57,645 nt of DNA, taken from Candidatus Aminicenantota bacterium. Its GTDB lineage: Bacteria > Acidobacteriota > Aminicenantia > JAMOAD01. Every line of letters begins with the position of its first letter. The stretch's first letter is position 1. This document shows, one piece after another, positions 34,930-43,285 of the stretch. The translations under genes were made by a program, and so were the position numbers. Location: NCBI GenBank assembly GCA_027061995.1, contig JAMOUT010000020.1:1-57645 (forward strand). The letters run 5' to 3'. Below the pieces are notes generated by a model. The model was not told where the DNA came from, did not search any database, and worked only from the letters and a program-made list of their open reading frames with translations.

Positions 34930-35022
34930 CTATTGTTTTCTTTCGGTTATTACTTTTGTTATCGCAACAGCACCACCGATAAATATTAAAAACAAGAACA
35001 TTAAGAGGCGCAATGCACCCAT
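34930..35022 (-). CDS. 30-residue single-span membrane protein
   Basis: Starts MGALRLLMFLFLIFIGG, then a charged tail ITKVITERKQ; the whole centre is one membrane span with a basic end, as in small regulatory membrane proteins. AAGGAGG lies six nt before the ATG and a TTGACA promoter stands just upstream, which is why I accept so short a frame. The downstream tail would be cytoplasmic or periplasmic depending on orientation. It lies 94 nt after the GH20-cyclophilin gene and before the hydrogenase control region. No family recognised. Confidence 0.6.
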   Translation of the reverse strand: MGALRLLMFLFLIFIGGAVAITKVITERKQ

Positions 35023-35040
35023 TTTATGCCTCCTTATTTA

Positions 35041-35070
35041 ATAATATAAGCCTTTTTTATCTTTTGTCAA
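35041..35070 (-). promoter_or_regulatory. Promoter of the 30-residue protein gene
   Basis: Minus-strand perfect TTGACA (35065-35070) with TATTAT (35041-35046, 18-nt spacer) or the overlapping TATATT (35043-35048, 16 nt). The start would fall at the edge of the Shine-Dalgarno at 35029-35035, so the leader is very short. Confidence 0.55.
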
Positions 35071-35116
35071 GTAAAAATCATTTTTTTATAAAAAATTATA
35101 ATCTGCGAACTTTCTA

Positions 35117-37654
35117 TTATTTTTTATTATTCTCAAGAATTGCCTCCAATTTATCATCAACTTCTCTTTTTAATACATGTTTAATAAATATTTTTTCAAT
35201 TATCACAGGGTTAATCGGAATATGAAAAGCTATTTTTTTCTTTTTATCGAGATATATCTTTTTTACTTTTACGCTCTCTATCTTTTTTAATATATCATAA
35301 CCTGAAATCAGTTGCCCGAAGACAGTATATTTTCCGTCAAGGTATCTTCTCGGCGCAACACATATATAAAACTCAGTGCTTCCGCTGTCAGGGTCAACAC
35401 CTCTTGCGAGACCAACAGCCCCTATTATGTGAGGATTTTTATTAAACTCCGATTTAACCTTAGGATAATTGTTCTCTCCCCCGTCACCGGCTTGAATAAC
35501 ATGCCCTTTAACAACTCTATAAAACTCTTTCCCATTATAAAATCCGTCCCTTATCAATTTCCTGAAATTAAGTGTTGTTTTAGGTGCCTCCTTATCATAA
35601 AAAACAAAACTCATCTCACCCATATTGGTTTTAATAACACAAACCTCTCGCTTGTAAGATGAAGTTATTATCTTTTCAAGAGGTTCAACAATGGCAAGCT
35701 TAAGTTCTCCCGCAGGCTTTTTAGATTCTTTAATGGTTTTTTCAGCTTTTTCAACAAATTCATTGCTTAATTTATCCCTCTCTTTTTTCATCTTTATTGC
35801 TTGTAGCGCAAGCACTGATAGTTTAGACAAATTTTCCGATAAAGATTTTATTTCATTTAAAATAGGGTTATTCTCAATAATCGGTTCTAATTTTTCATCA
35901 TTGCTTTTCCATATATTCAATAATTTTATGATTTTTGATTCAAGAGTCTTATCTTCGGTTAAAATATATCTATCAACAATTGAAGGGAAATAATTTAATA
36001 TATCAGGGTCCGGAGTTGCAGCATCCACAAATCTCGTAAGAGGAGTGAAAATCGTCCATTTTTTTGAGCCGTGCCTTCTATAATATTTTAAAGGGATAAC
36101 AAGATCATTTAAAATTTTCATATATTTAATGTTCTCATCCCCTTTTATCCTTCTTAATATCATATCCCTATTCTTTATATGGGTAAGACCGAACTCTTCC
36201 AGCATCACTTTGATATATTTTAATCTTTTATACATATATCCCACATCTTTTATCCTTTGAGGAGACCAAAATCTCTCGGCTATCGCAGCTGTTCTGGGCC
36301 AGATTCTTGAATCTATATTTTCGGGAGAAACAAGTTCAGCCCACATAGTTGCTTCTCCCCCAAGGATTCTTTTTTCCTCCTCTTTTGCCAAACCTGAATT
36401 CTCGGGAATAGGGTCATTAAGATAATGCTCTTTTGCCGGTTGGGAAAGATCTATATAATAACCGTTGGAAAGTATTGAGTAATATCCGTTTTTTGCGGTA
36501 TCATAAAGGGTTTTTCTACCTCTCCACGATTGGATAACAACATCTTTATCCATCCCGTTTTTATATATCTCATCCCAACCTATTATCTTCTTACCCCTCT
36601 TTCTTAATATTTTGAAAATCTTTCTATTAAAATATTGCTGAAGTTCTTCGAAATCCTTAATATTATTTTTTTTCATGAACTTTTTGATTTTTTCACTTTT
36701 TTTCCATTGAACTCCGTTTACTTCATCCCCCCCTATATGGATATACTCATCAGGGAAAAGTTTACACATCTCTTTAAAAAATTTTTTTAAAAATTTATAA
36801 ACTTTTTTATTTGAAGGATCCATAACAGGATCTTTAACACCATAGGTTCTAATCATCCTGTATTTTTCGGGGATTGATGCAAGTTCTGGATAAGCCACAA
36901 GCCAACTTGCCGTATGAGCCGGCATATCAAACTCAGGCACAACTCTTATCCCCCTTTCGTCAGCGAATCTTATTATATCTTTCATCTGCGTCTTAGTATA
37001 ATAATCACCGTCGGATGCAAGAAGATGAAGTTTCGGGAAAGTTTTGCACTCTATTCTGAATCCTTGGTCATCTGTAAGATGCAGATGAAGAACATTCATC
37101 TTTAAAAAGCTCATCCCTTTGATATTTCTTTTTATAACATCAATAGGAATAAAATGTCTTGATACATCTATCATTAATCCGCGCCAATGAAAGCGAGGTT
37201 TATCCTGAATTTTAACAAAAGGGAAATAATAACCGTCCGACTCTACACTTAATAATTGATAAAGAGTTTGAAGACCTCTTATTATACCTATATCAGTGTC
37301 AGCTTGTAATTTTATTCCTCTTTCGGATATCATGATTTCATATCTCTCGTCCATTATGGAAGTAAGTTTTATACTTTTTTTATATTCAATCTCCAAAGTA
37401 TGCAATGGCTTTAAAGAGACAATATCCATCCCCGTTTTATCTGAAATCTCTTTTATAAATTCCTTAACTCCGTTTTCAACTCTACTGCTGGGGATTCCTT
37501 TTATATCAATGGTAAAACCACCCTTAACAAACAGTTTACCATTGTTCTGTTCCACTTTATAAGGGATAGGCATAAGCTTGTCAATACTATTTCCGAAACC
37601 CGATACAATTGTAAAAATCATAAAAAAGATAATTAATGTTATGTTTTTTTTCAT
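35117..37654 (-). CDS. Exported GH20 beta-hexosaminidase fused to a cyclophilin
   Basis: 845 residues. Signal peptide (1-21), GH20 non-catalytic N-domain (25-140), TIM barrel with HWRGLMIDVSRHF and the catalytic pair D310-E311 in HIGGDEVNG, a helical linker (about 530-665), then a complete cyclophilin-type prolyl isomerase (669-800) with FYRVVKGHVIQAGD and GLARGVDPDSGSTEFYI. The GH20 part releases terminal GlcNAc/GalNAc from glycans or chitin fragments. The fused isomerase could fold the enzyme or act as a separate periplasmic foldase. The junction is continuous in frame with no start site before the second domain. AGAGGAG precedes the ATG; 16 nt after the DASS gene, probably one operon. Confidence 0.9.
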   Translation of the reverse strand: MKKNITLIIFFMIFTIVSGFGNSIDKLMPIPYKVEQNNGKLFVKGGFTIDIKGIPSSRVENGVKEFIKEISDKTGMDIVSLKPLHTLEIEYKKSIKLTSIMDERYEIMISERGIKLQADTDIGIIRGLQTLYQLLSVESDGYYFPFVKIQDKPRFHWRGLMIDVSRHFIPIDVIKRNIKGMSFLKMNVLHLHLTDDQGFRIECKTFPKLHLLASDGDYYTKTQMKDIIRFADERGIRVVPEFDMPAHTASWLVAYPELASIPEKYRMIRTYGVKDPVMDPSNKKVYKFLKKFFKEMCKLFPDEYIHIGGDEVNGVQWKKSEKIKKFMKKNNIKDFEELQQYFNRKIFKILRKRGKKIIGWDEIYKNGMDKDVVIQSWRGRKTLYDTAKNGYYSILSNGYYIDLSQPAKEHYLNDPIPENSGLAKEEEKRILGGEATMWAELVSPENIDSRIWPRTAAIAERFWSPQRIKDVGYMYKRLKYIKVMLEEFGLTHIKNRDMILRRIKGDENIKYMKILNDLVIPLKYYRRHGSKKWTIFTPLTRFVDAATPDPDILNYFPSIVDRYILTEDKTLESKIIKLLNIWKSNDEKLEPIIENNPILNEIKSLSENLSKLSVLALQAIKMKKERDKLSNEFVEKAEKTIKESKKPAGELKLAIVEPLEKIITSSYKREVCVIKTNMGEMSFVFYDKEAPKTTLNFRKLIRDGFYNGKEFYRVVKGHVIQAGDGGENNYPKVKSEFNKNPHIIGAVGLARGVDPDSGSTEFYICVAPRRYLDGKYTVFGQLISGYDILKKIESVKVKKIYLDKKKKIAFHIPINPVIIEKIFIKHVLKREVDDKLEAILENNKK

Positions 37655-37670
37655 ATTTCTCCTCTCTAAA

Positions 37671-39359
37671 TTATTTTGAAAAAACAGGTATATAAAATTT
37701 ATAAAAATAAAGTAAAATCGTTATTAAAAGGATGGAAATAAAATTCAGGAAAATTCCCGCTTTCATCATATCTTTTATCTTAATATATCCCGAACCGAAA
37801 ACCAGAGCATTAGGAGGTGTTGCAACAGGAAGCATAAAAGCCATTGATGCTCCTATGGCACCAGCGGTCATTAATACAAGAGGGTTATGTGCGGTTGTTA
37901 ATCCTATCGAAAAAAGAATGGGAAGCATCATATTCGTGGATGCCGTATTTGAAGTTATCTCCGTTAAAAAAACCATCAGAAAAACCGTTGATAACAAAAC
38001 AATTAAAAATGATACGGAATTAAACGAAGTTAATGATTGTGCAATATATGAAGCGGCTCCCGTTTTATCAAGTCCTGTCCCCAGCGCGAGACCTCCCCCG
38101 AAAAGCAGAAGAGTTCCCCACGGGAGTTTTTTATTGGAATTCCAATCAAGTGTAAATTCCCACTTTTTAAAATCAACGGGAATAATATAAAAAAGCAGTA
38201 TTGCAAAAACACCAACCACCGCATCATTTACCCAAGGTAAATGGAATAAATCCTTTATATTTTTCTCAAATATCCATATTAATGCCACAATTATAAATAT
38301 GATAAGTGTATTCTTTTCCCCTCTACTAAATTTCCCCATTTTTCCAAGTTCCGATTTTATCCGATTTCTCCCGCCGGTTACATCAACCTTCTCAATAGGG
38401 AAAAGTTTTATCAGTATCATAAAAGTTACGGGAAGCATTATAATCGTTATCGGAAGTCCTATAAGAAGCCAATTGCCGAAAGTTATTTTAACTCCCAAAA
38501 GGGTATCGGCAAACCCTGCAAGAACCACATTAGGCGGTGTTCCTATAAGTGTCCCTACCCCACCGATTGATGCGGAGTAAGCTATTCCGAGCATCAAAAC
38601 TTTTCCGAAATTACTTTTACCCGCATTATTTGTTGCTGTTGCTATTATCCCGAGCCCTATGGGTAACATCATCGCTGTTGTAGCGGTATTTGATATGAAC
38701 ATTGAGAGAAAAGCCGTTATAAGCATAAAAGAGAATATTATTTTATAAGGGGTGAAATCGGTTTTTGATAAAAAGAACAGAGATATCCTTCTGTGAAGAT
38801 TCCATTTTTTCATGGCTTCCGCAATTGTAAATCCAGCGAGAAAAAGGATTATCAAATAATGCATATACAAATGTGCGGGATTAAAAAATCCCGGGAAAGA
38901 GATATATTTCAGATTGGATATATTTAAAACAGGAAACAAAAGCAGGGGTAAAAGGGAGGTTATCGGTATCGGGATAGCTTCGGTTATCCAAAAGATAGCC
39001 ATTAAAACGGCTATTGCAATAGTCATCTTTATAGCGTTTGCTTGGATATAAAACAGATCTGATAATCTTTTACCTTTTCCCTTTGATAATTTAATCCCTT
39101 TATAACCGGTTTTTGAAAAATTCTTAGGAACTTTCACAAGCACATTTTTTGATTTTTTAGAAAAAATGATAAAATTTTCTTTTGTAATATCGGAAGCTTT
39201 TTTTATCCCTATATTTTGTAAAACATGATTATCAGCATGAGACAACACTGTCTTAGAACCAATATAAAGCATGGTTTTGGGAACCGGAGCCACTATAATC
39301 AGAACGAAGAAAAATACACCGGAAATAAATCCGTAAAGCTTATAATTAATTCCATTCAT
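37671..39359 (-). CDS. DASS/SLC13-family dicarboxylate:Na+ symporter
   Basis: 562 residues, about 12 spans. Both SNT signature motifs of the family are present: SNTATTAMMLPIG (from 223) and SNTASTNMMLPI (from 470), each followed by a hairpin with conserved prolines (TPPNVVLAG, TPPNALVFG). They carry the Na+ and carboxylate sites. A polar insertion of about 75 residues (31-108) follows the first span, larger than usual and probably periplasmic. Substrates such as succinate, fumarate or malate fit an anaerobe with AspA. Its promoter is perfect but the ATG follows the -10 by only five nt, and there is no Shine-Dalgarno. Confidence 0.88.
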   Translation of the reverse strand: MNGINYKLYGFISGVFFFVLIIVAPVPKTMLYIGSKTVLSHADNHVLQNIGIKKASDITKENFIIFSKKSKNVLVKVPKNFSKTGYKGIKLSKGKGKRLSDLFYIQANAIKMTIAIAVLMAIFWITEAIPIPITSLLPLLLFPVLNISNLKYISFPGFFNPAHLYMHYLIILFLAGFTIAEAMKKWNLHRRISLFFLSKTDFTPYKIIFSFMLITAFLSMFISNTATTAMMLPIGLGIIATATNNAGKSNFGKVLMLGIAYSASIGGVGTLIGTPPNVVLAGFADTLLGVKITFGNWLLIGLPITIIMLPVTFMILIKLFPIEKVDVTGGRNRIKSELGKMGKFSRGEKNTLIIFIIVALIWIFEKNIKDLFHLPWVNDAVVGVFAILLFYIIPVDFKKWEFTLDWNSNKKLPWGTLLLFGGGLALGTGLDKTGAASYIAQSLTSFNSVSFLIVLLSTVFLMVFLTEITSNTASTNMMLPILFSIGLTTAHNPLVLMTAGAIGASMAFMLPVATPPNALVFGSGYIKIKDMMKAGIFLNFISILLITILLYFYKFYIPVFSK

Positions 39360-39364
39360 CTAAA

Positions 39365-39393
39365 AATATAATACAACCATACTCTATTGTCAA
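39365..39393 (-). promoter_or_regulatory. Promoter of the DASS symporter gene, leaderless
   Basis: Minus-strand TTGACA (39388-39393), 17-nt spacer, TATATT (39365-39370), then five nt to the ATG at 39359. The start site should coincide with the ATG. Confidence 0.7.
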
Positions 39394-39444
39394 TCAAATT
39401 TTCAAGATTATCAAGCTTTTATAATGAAAAAAACAAAAGATAAC

Positions 39445-39473
39445 TTGAAAAATTATTCAAAAAGTATTAAAAT
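39445..39473 (+). promoter_or_regulatory. Promoter of rplS-rnhB
   Basis: TTGAAA (39445-39450), 17-nt spacer, TAAAAT (39468-39473), then a leader with AGGAG before the rplS ATG. It is back to back with the DASS promoter. Confidence 0.65.
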
Positions 39474-39498
39474 AAGTAAAATTTTTTAGGAGTTAATT

Positions 39499-39840
39499 AT
39501 GAGTATAGTAGAAAAAATTGAAAATGAATATTTAAGGAAAGATGTTCCTGAATTCAATATCGGTGATACTGTTCGTGTATCAGTTAAAGTTAAAGAGGGA
39601 GAAAAAGAAAGAACTCAGATTTATGAAGGTGTTGTTATAGGTAGGAAAGGTTCAGGCACAAGAGAGACCTTCACTGTCAGAAGGGTTTCTTATGGAATCG
39701 GAGTGGAAAGAATTTTTCCTTTACATTCAAAAGTAGTTGAAAATATCAAAGTCATAAGAAGAGGAATAGTCAGAAGATCAAAACTTTATTACTTAAGGAA
39801 ACTCTCGGGGAAAAAAGCTCGAATCAAAGAAAAAAGATAA
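39499..39840 (+). CDS. rplS: 50S ribosomal protein L19
   Basis: 113 residues, full length. [19 protein letters not shown], the [20 protein letters not shown] core and the basic C-terminus [19 protein letters not shown] are all typical. It binds 23S rRNA at the subunit interface. AGGAG is six nt before the ATG. trmD and rimM, common partners, are not adjacent. Confidence 0.97.
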   Translation: MSIVEKIENEYLRKDVPEFNIGDTVRVSVKVKEGEKERTQIYEGVVIGRKGSGTRETFTVRRVSYGIGVERIFPLHSKVVENIKVIRRGIVRRSKLYYLRKLSGKKARIKEKR

Positions 39841-39844
39841 GTTA

Positions 39845-40432
39845 ATGGGGGTAAAAAATATAGCAGGTGTGGATGAAGCTGGAAGAGGTTCACTCTTCGG
39901 ACCTATTTTCGCCGCCGCCGTTTTAATGAAAGAGAATGATTATATAGACGGAGTTAAAGATTCCAAACAATTAACCCCGAAAAAAAGGGAGATACTCTTT
40001 GATAAAATAATGAATAAAGCGGAGGATATCAGTGTTGCTTTTGAATCAAATTTTGTTATTGACCGAATAAATATCCATAATGCTAATCTAAAAGTTTTAA
40101 AAAACTCCATTTTAAATTTAAGTAAAAAACCAGATATCATATATGTTGACGGCTTTTATATAAAAGATTTACCGATAAATCACACAGCCGTTATAAAAGG
40201 GGATGAAAAAATTCCTGTCATTTCGGCGGCATCGATTGTTGCCAAAGTATTAAGAGACAGATTAATGATTATGTTTTCAAACCTTTTTCCCGAGTATTCC
40301 ATTGATAAACATAAAGGTTATGGGACTGTAAAACACAAGGAAGCTCTCATTAAATACGGAAAAACAATCTTTCATAGGAAAAGTTTTAATTTCGGTAATA
40401 AAAGGAGTAAAACCTATGGCCCGTATCAATAG
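39845..40432 (+). CDS. rnhB: Ribonuclease HII
   Basis: 195 residues. GVDEAGRGSLFGP holds the first two acidic residues (D10, E11), with a third, D102, in IIYVDG, and VKDSKQLTPKKR is the substrate-binding loop. It removes RNA from RNA/DNA hybrids. The rplS-rnhB order is widespread in bacteria. Four nt follow rplS, without a clear Shine-Dalgarno of its own. Confidence 0.95.
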   Translation: MGVKNIAGVDEAGRGSLFGPIFAAAVLMKENDYIDGVKDSKQLTPKKREILFDKIMNKAEDISVAFESNFVIDRINIHNANLKVLKNSILNLSKKPDIIYVDGFYIKDLPINHTAVIKGDEKIPVISAASIVAKVLRDRLMIMFSNLFPEYSIDKHKGYGTVKHKEALIKYGKTIFHRKSFNFGNKRSKTYGPYQ

Positions 40433-43277
40433 AACTAAAATACTTAAAAATATAGAAAAAGCATTAAGAAACGGCAAGTATCAAGTAGCTATAGATGAGT
40501 ATAAGAAACTTCTAAGTGATAATCCTAAAGATTTTATGATAAAAAATCGTATAGGGGAATTATACGAAAAAGCGGGAAATTACAAAGAAGCTTTTACATA
40601 CTACAGAAGCATAGGTGAACATTATGCAAAAGCCGGATTCACAACAAAAAGCATAGCTATCTATGTAAAGATGTATAAGATAGACCCTAAGAATACTGAA
40701 GTGGCTTTCACTTTGGCAAATCTTTATCATAAAGCGGGATATGATGTCGAAGCCCGTAAAATTTATATAGATCTCGCCGAATACCTTAATGCTCAAAAAA
40801 GATTCGGTGATGTCCTTAATGTTTATCAAAAGCTATCCGAACTTGATTATGATAATACTGATATTCTCCTGAAACTTGCCGAATTATATGAAAAACAGGG
40901 TAACAATAAGGAAGCCGGGGAAATTTTCAGAAAGATAGGAGATATCTTCAGAAGAAATAAAAATGTGGATAAAGCGATTTTCTATTATAAAGAGGGATTT
41001 TCAAAAATTGCTAATCTTTATACTTTGAATTCATTGATAAATATTTTAAAAGAGAATAATAGAGTAAGCGAAGTAATAGGTTTATTGAAAAAAGTTATTC
41101 AAGAACATCCCGAAGACAGAAGTTTTAAAAAAGTTCTTGCTAAAATATATCTTGAGCAGGAGGATTATGATGATGCAGAATCAACTCTTCTTGAAATTGC
41201 TGAAAGCGGGGAGGAGATTGATGAAGAACTTTATGAAACATTGGCAAAAATTTATGTGGAAAAAGGGGACCTTACCAAAGCTTTTCAGGTAATCGAGCCT
41301 GTGATAGATCAACTCGTGGAATTAAATAAAGGAAACAAAGCTCAAGAACTGCTAAATATAATATTAATGAAAGACAGCTCTTTTCTTCCCGCACTATGGA
41401 AAAAAGCGAACATTTTTAAAAGATTGGAACAAAAAAGCAGTTATTCCTTAACCTTATTATCTCTTGCGGAAGTTTATAAGAAAAAAGAGGATTTTGATAA
41501 GGTCAGGAAAATTTATGAAGAACTCGTTCAATTGGAACCATCAAATGAAACATATAGATTTGAATTGGAAAGAGTTGATAAACTTGAGAAAGGAGATAAT
41601 ATAGTAACAGATTCACCTGATGAAGAAAACATTAAAGAGGAAGAAACAATAGTTAGGAACATAGATCAATTTGAGAAAATATTTGACGGAGGTTTTAAAG
41701 AGGAAGCTATAAGAGAGGTGGAAACAATAAGTTCCCTTTACCCCGGCAATCCGAGGATTAAAGAAAAGCTTTTGGATTTTTACATAAGAGCGGAATATTT
41801 TGACAAAGCGTTAAGAATAACAAAAGAGCTTATTGACATATATGAAAAACTGGGGCAAAAAGGGAAAGTGGAAACTGTGGTCAGGGAGATTGTCCCATAT
41901 TTTCCTGATGATCCCGTTATAAGCAGTTACATAACATCATCAAAAACCGAGTTAAATATCCCTTCGGTAGAGGATGATATGTCCGGAATCTCTTTTAAAG
42001 AGAATGTAAAAACTCTTGCTGAATATGTCTCTCAGATAAAGTTTTTCATTGATGAAAATTTTATTGAAGATGCCGTTAAACTATCTGAAGAAGCCTTAAA
42101 CTCCTACCCCAACAACCCCGAACTTTTAAAATTACAACAATCGGCAAAACTTGCCCTTAATACTAAAATAGTTAAACCGGATACATATGACTCAAACGAA
42201 ACTTTCGAAGGTGATGAAGATACAGCCGAACTATATGTTATTGATGAAGAACAAGAGGGAAAAGATGAAGTAGAGCAAGCAGAAGATACTATTGAGGTTG
42301 AGGATGAGATGGAGGTTGAGATGGAACTTGAGTTGGAGGACATCTCGGTGGAAAAAGATTCGGATAAGGGATTACAAGTGCAAGATGAATTACAAGAACA
42401 AGAGATTATTATTGATAGCCATGACCAGGAAACAGAATTCGATAATTTTGAAACGGAAGAGAGGGAATCCGTTGAAAACAACCAAACACCAGTTGAAGAA
42501 AAAGAGAATATTATTAAAGAAGAGCTCGAAGAAACCCCTTTTGATTCAGACTCCAACGATTTTAAAGACCTGAATCTCGGAATATCCGAGGAAAGCCTTG
42601 ACGAAGTTCTTGATATAGCATTAACGGAATCCGAAGAAAACGGGGAACACACGGAGGAAACAGATCAGGGTTTCGACTCATTAAAACTCGAGCAAGAACC
42701 CTTCGAAAACATGGATGATCTTTTTGACGGAGAAGAAGTTTTTGACATGCCGGAGTCTTATTATTTTGAAGTCGGAACAATCGTATCACAAGAGATAAAA
42801 GCAATCAATGATATCACAAACAAAGCTAAAGATAATGTAACATCGACTATGGAAAAAGATTTTGATGATATATTGGATCAATTCAAAAAACAACTTGACA
42901 TAAGCGTTAAAAAAGAGGATTTTGATACAAGATATAATTTGGGAATAGCATATTACGGCATGGGTCTTTACGATGAAGCCATAAACGAATTTCTGATATC
43001 AAGCAAAGATAATAAATTAAGATTCGACTCTTTTGTTCATCTCGGATATTCATTCTTTAAAAAAGGGTTATTCAAAGAAGCTGAAGAATGGTTCAATAAA
43101 GTTTTATCAATTGAAGAATCATCTGAAGATAAAATCATTTCAATAAAATATGAGCTTGCAAACATATATACAATTAACGGTAAAAACAGCGAAGCTATAA
43201 AATTATACAAAGAGATTTTAGAGGTTGACTCTAATTATAGGGATGTTAAAAATAGATTAAAGAAGCTCCTCTATTAA
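40416..43277 (+). CDS. Large TPR protein with an acidic linker
   Basis: 953 residues, no signal peptide. N-terminal TPR array (about 5-390), a second helical TPR-like block (about 415-585), an extremely acidic Glu/Asp-rich low-complexity linker (about 590-800), and a C-terminal TPR block (about 830-953). Repeats such as NNKEAGEIFRKIGDIFRRNK show the A/G-x-Y/F spacing. No enzyme domain is seen, so it is probably a scaffold. The ATG overlaps rnhB by 17 nt, with AAGGAG eight nt upstream. It is followed by the P-loop/TPR/sigma-54 gene, with which it may work. Confidence 0.75.
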   Translation: MARINRTKILKNIEKALRNGKYQVAIDEYKKLLSDNPKDFMIKNRIGELYEKAGNYKEAFTYYRSIGEHYAKAGFTTKSIAIYVKMYKIDPKNTEVAFTLANLYHKAGYDVEARKIYIDLAEYLNAQKRFGDVLNVYQKLSELDYDNTDILLKLAELYEKQGNNKEAGEIFRKIGDIFRRNKNVDKAIFYYKEGFSKIANLYTLNSLINILKENNRVSEVIGLLKKVIQEHPEDRSFKKVLAKIYLEQEDYDDAESTLLEIAESGEEIDEELYETLAKIYVEKGDLTKAFQVIEPVIDQLVELNKGNKAQELLNIILMKDSSFLPALWKKANIFKRLEQKSSYSLTLLSLAEVYKKKEDFDKVRKIYEELVQLEPSNETYRFELERVDKLEKGDNIVTDSPDEENIKEEETIVRNIDQFEKIFDGGFKEEAIREVETISSLYPGNPRIKEKLLDFYIRAEYFDKALRITKELIDIYEKLGQKGKVETVVREIVPYFPDDPVISSYITSSKTELNIPSVEDDMSGISFKENVKTLAEYVSQIKFFIDENFIEDAVKLSEEALNSYPNNPELLKLQQSAKLALNTKIVKPDTYDSNETFEGDEDTAELYVIDEEQEGKDEVEQAEDTIEVEDEMEVEMELELEDISVEKDSDKGLQVQDELQEQEIIIDSHDQETEFDNFETEERESVENNQTPVEEKENIIKEELEETPFDSDSNDFKDLNLGISEESLDEVLDIALTESEENGEHTEETDQGFDSLKLEQEPFENMDDLFDGEEVFDMPESYYFEVGTIVSQEIKAINDITNKAKDNVTSTMEKDFDDILDQFKKQLDISVKKEDFDTRYNLGIAYYGMGLYDEAINEFLISSKDNKLRFDSFVHLGYSFFKKGLFKEAEEWFNKVLSIEESSEDKIISIKYELANIYTINGKNSEAIKLYKEILEVDSNYRDVKNRLKKLLY

Positions 43278-43285
43278 TATTAATA

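Noticed and set aside
42104-42652. 182-codon serine-rich frame opposite the acidic part of the TPR gene
   Set aside because: It is the antisense image of the Glu/Asp codons (Glu to Ser/Phe on the other strand) with no start signal.
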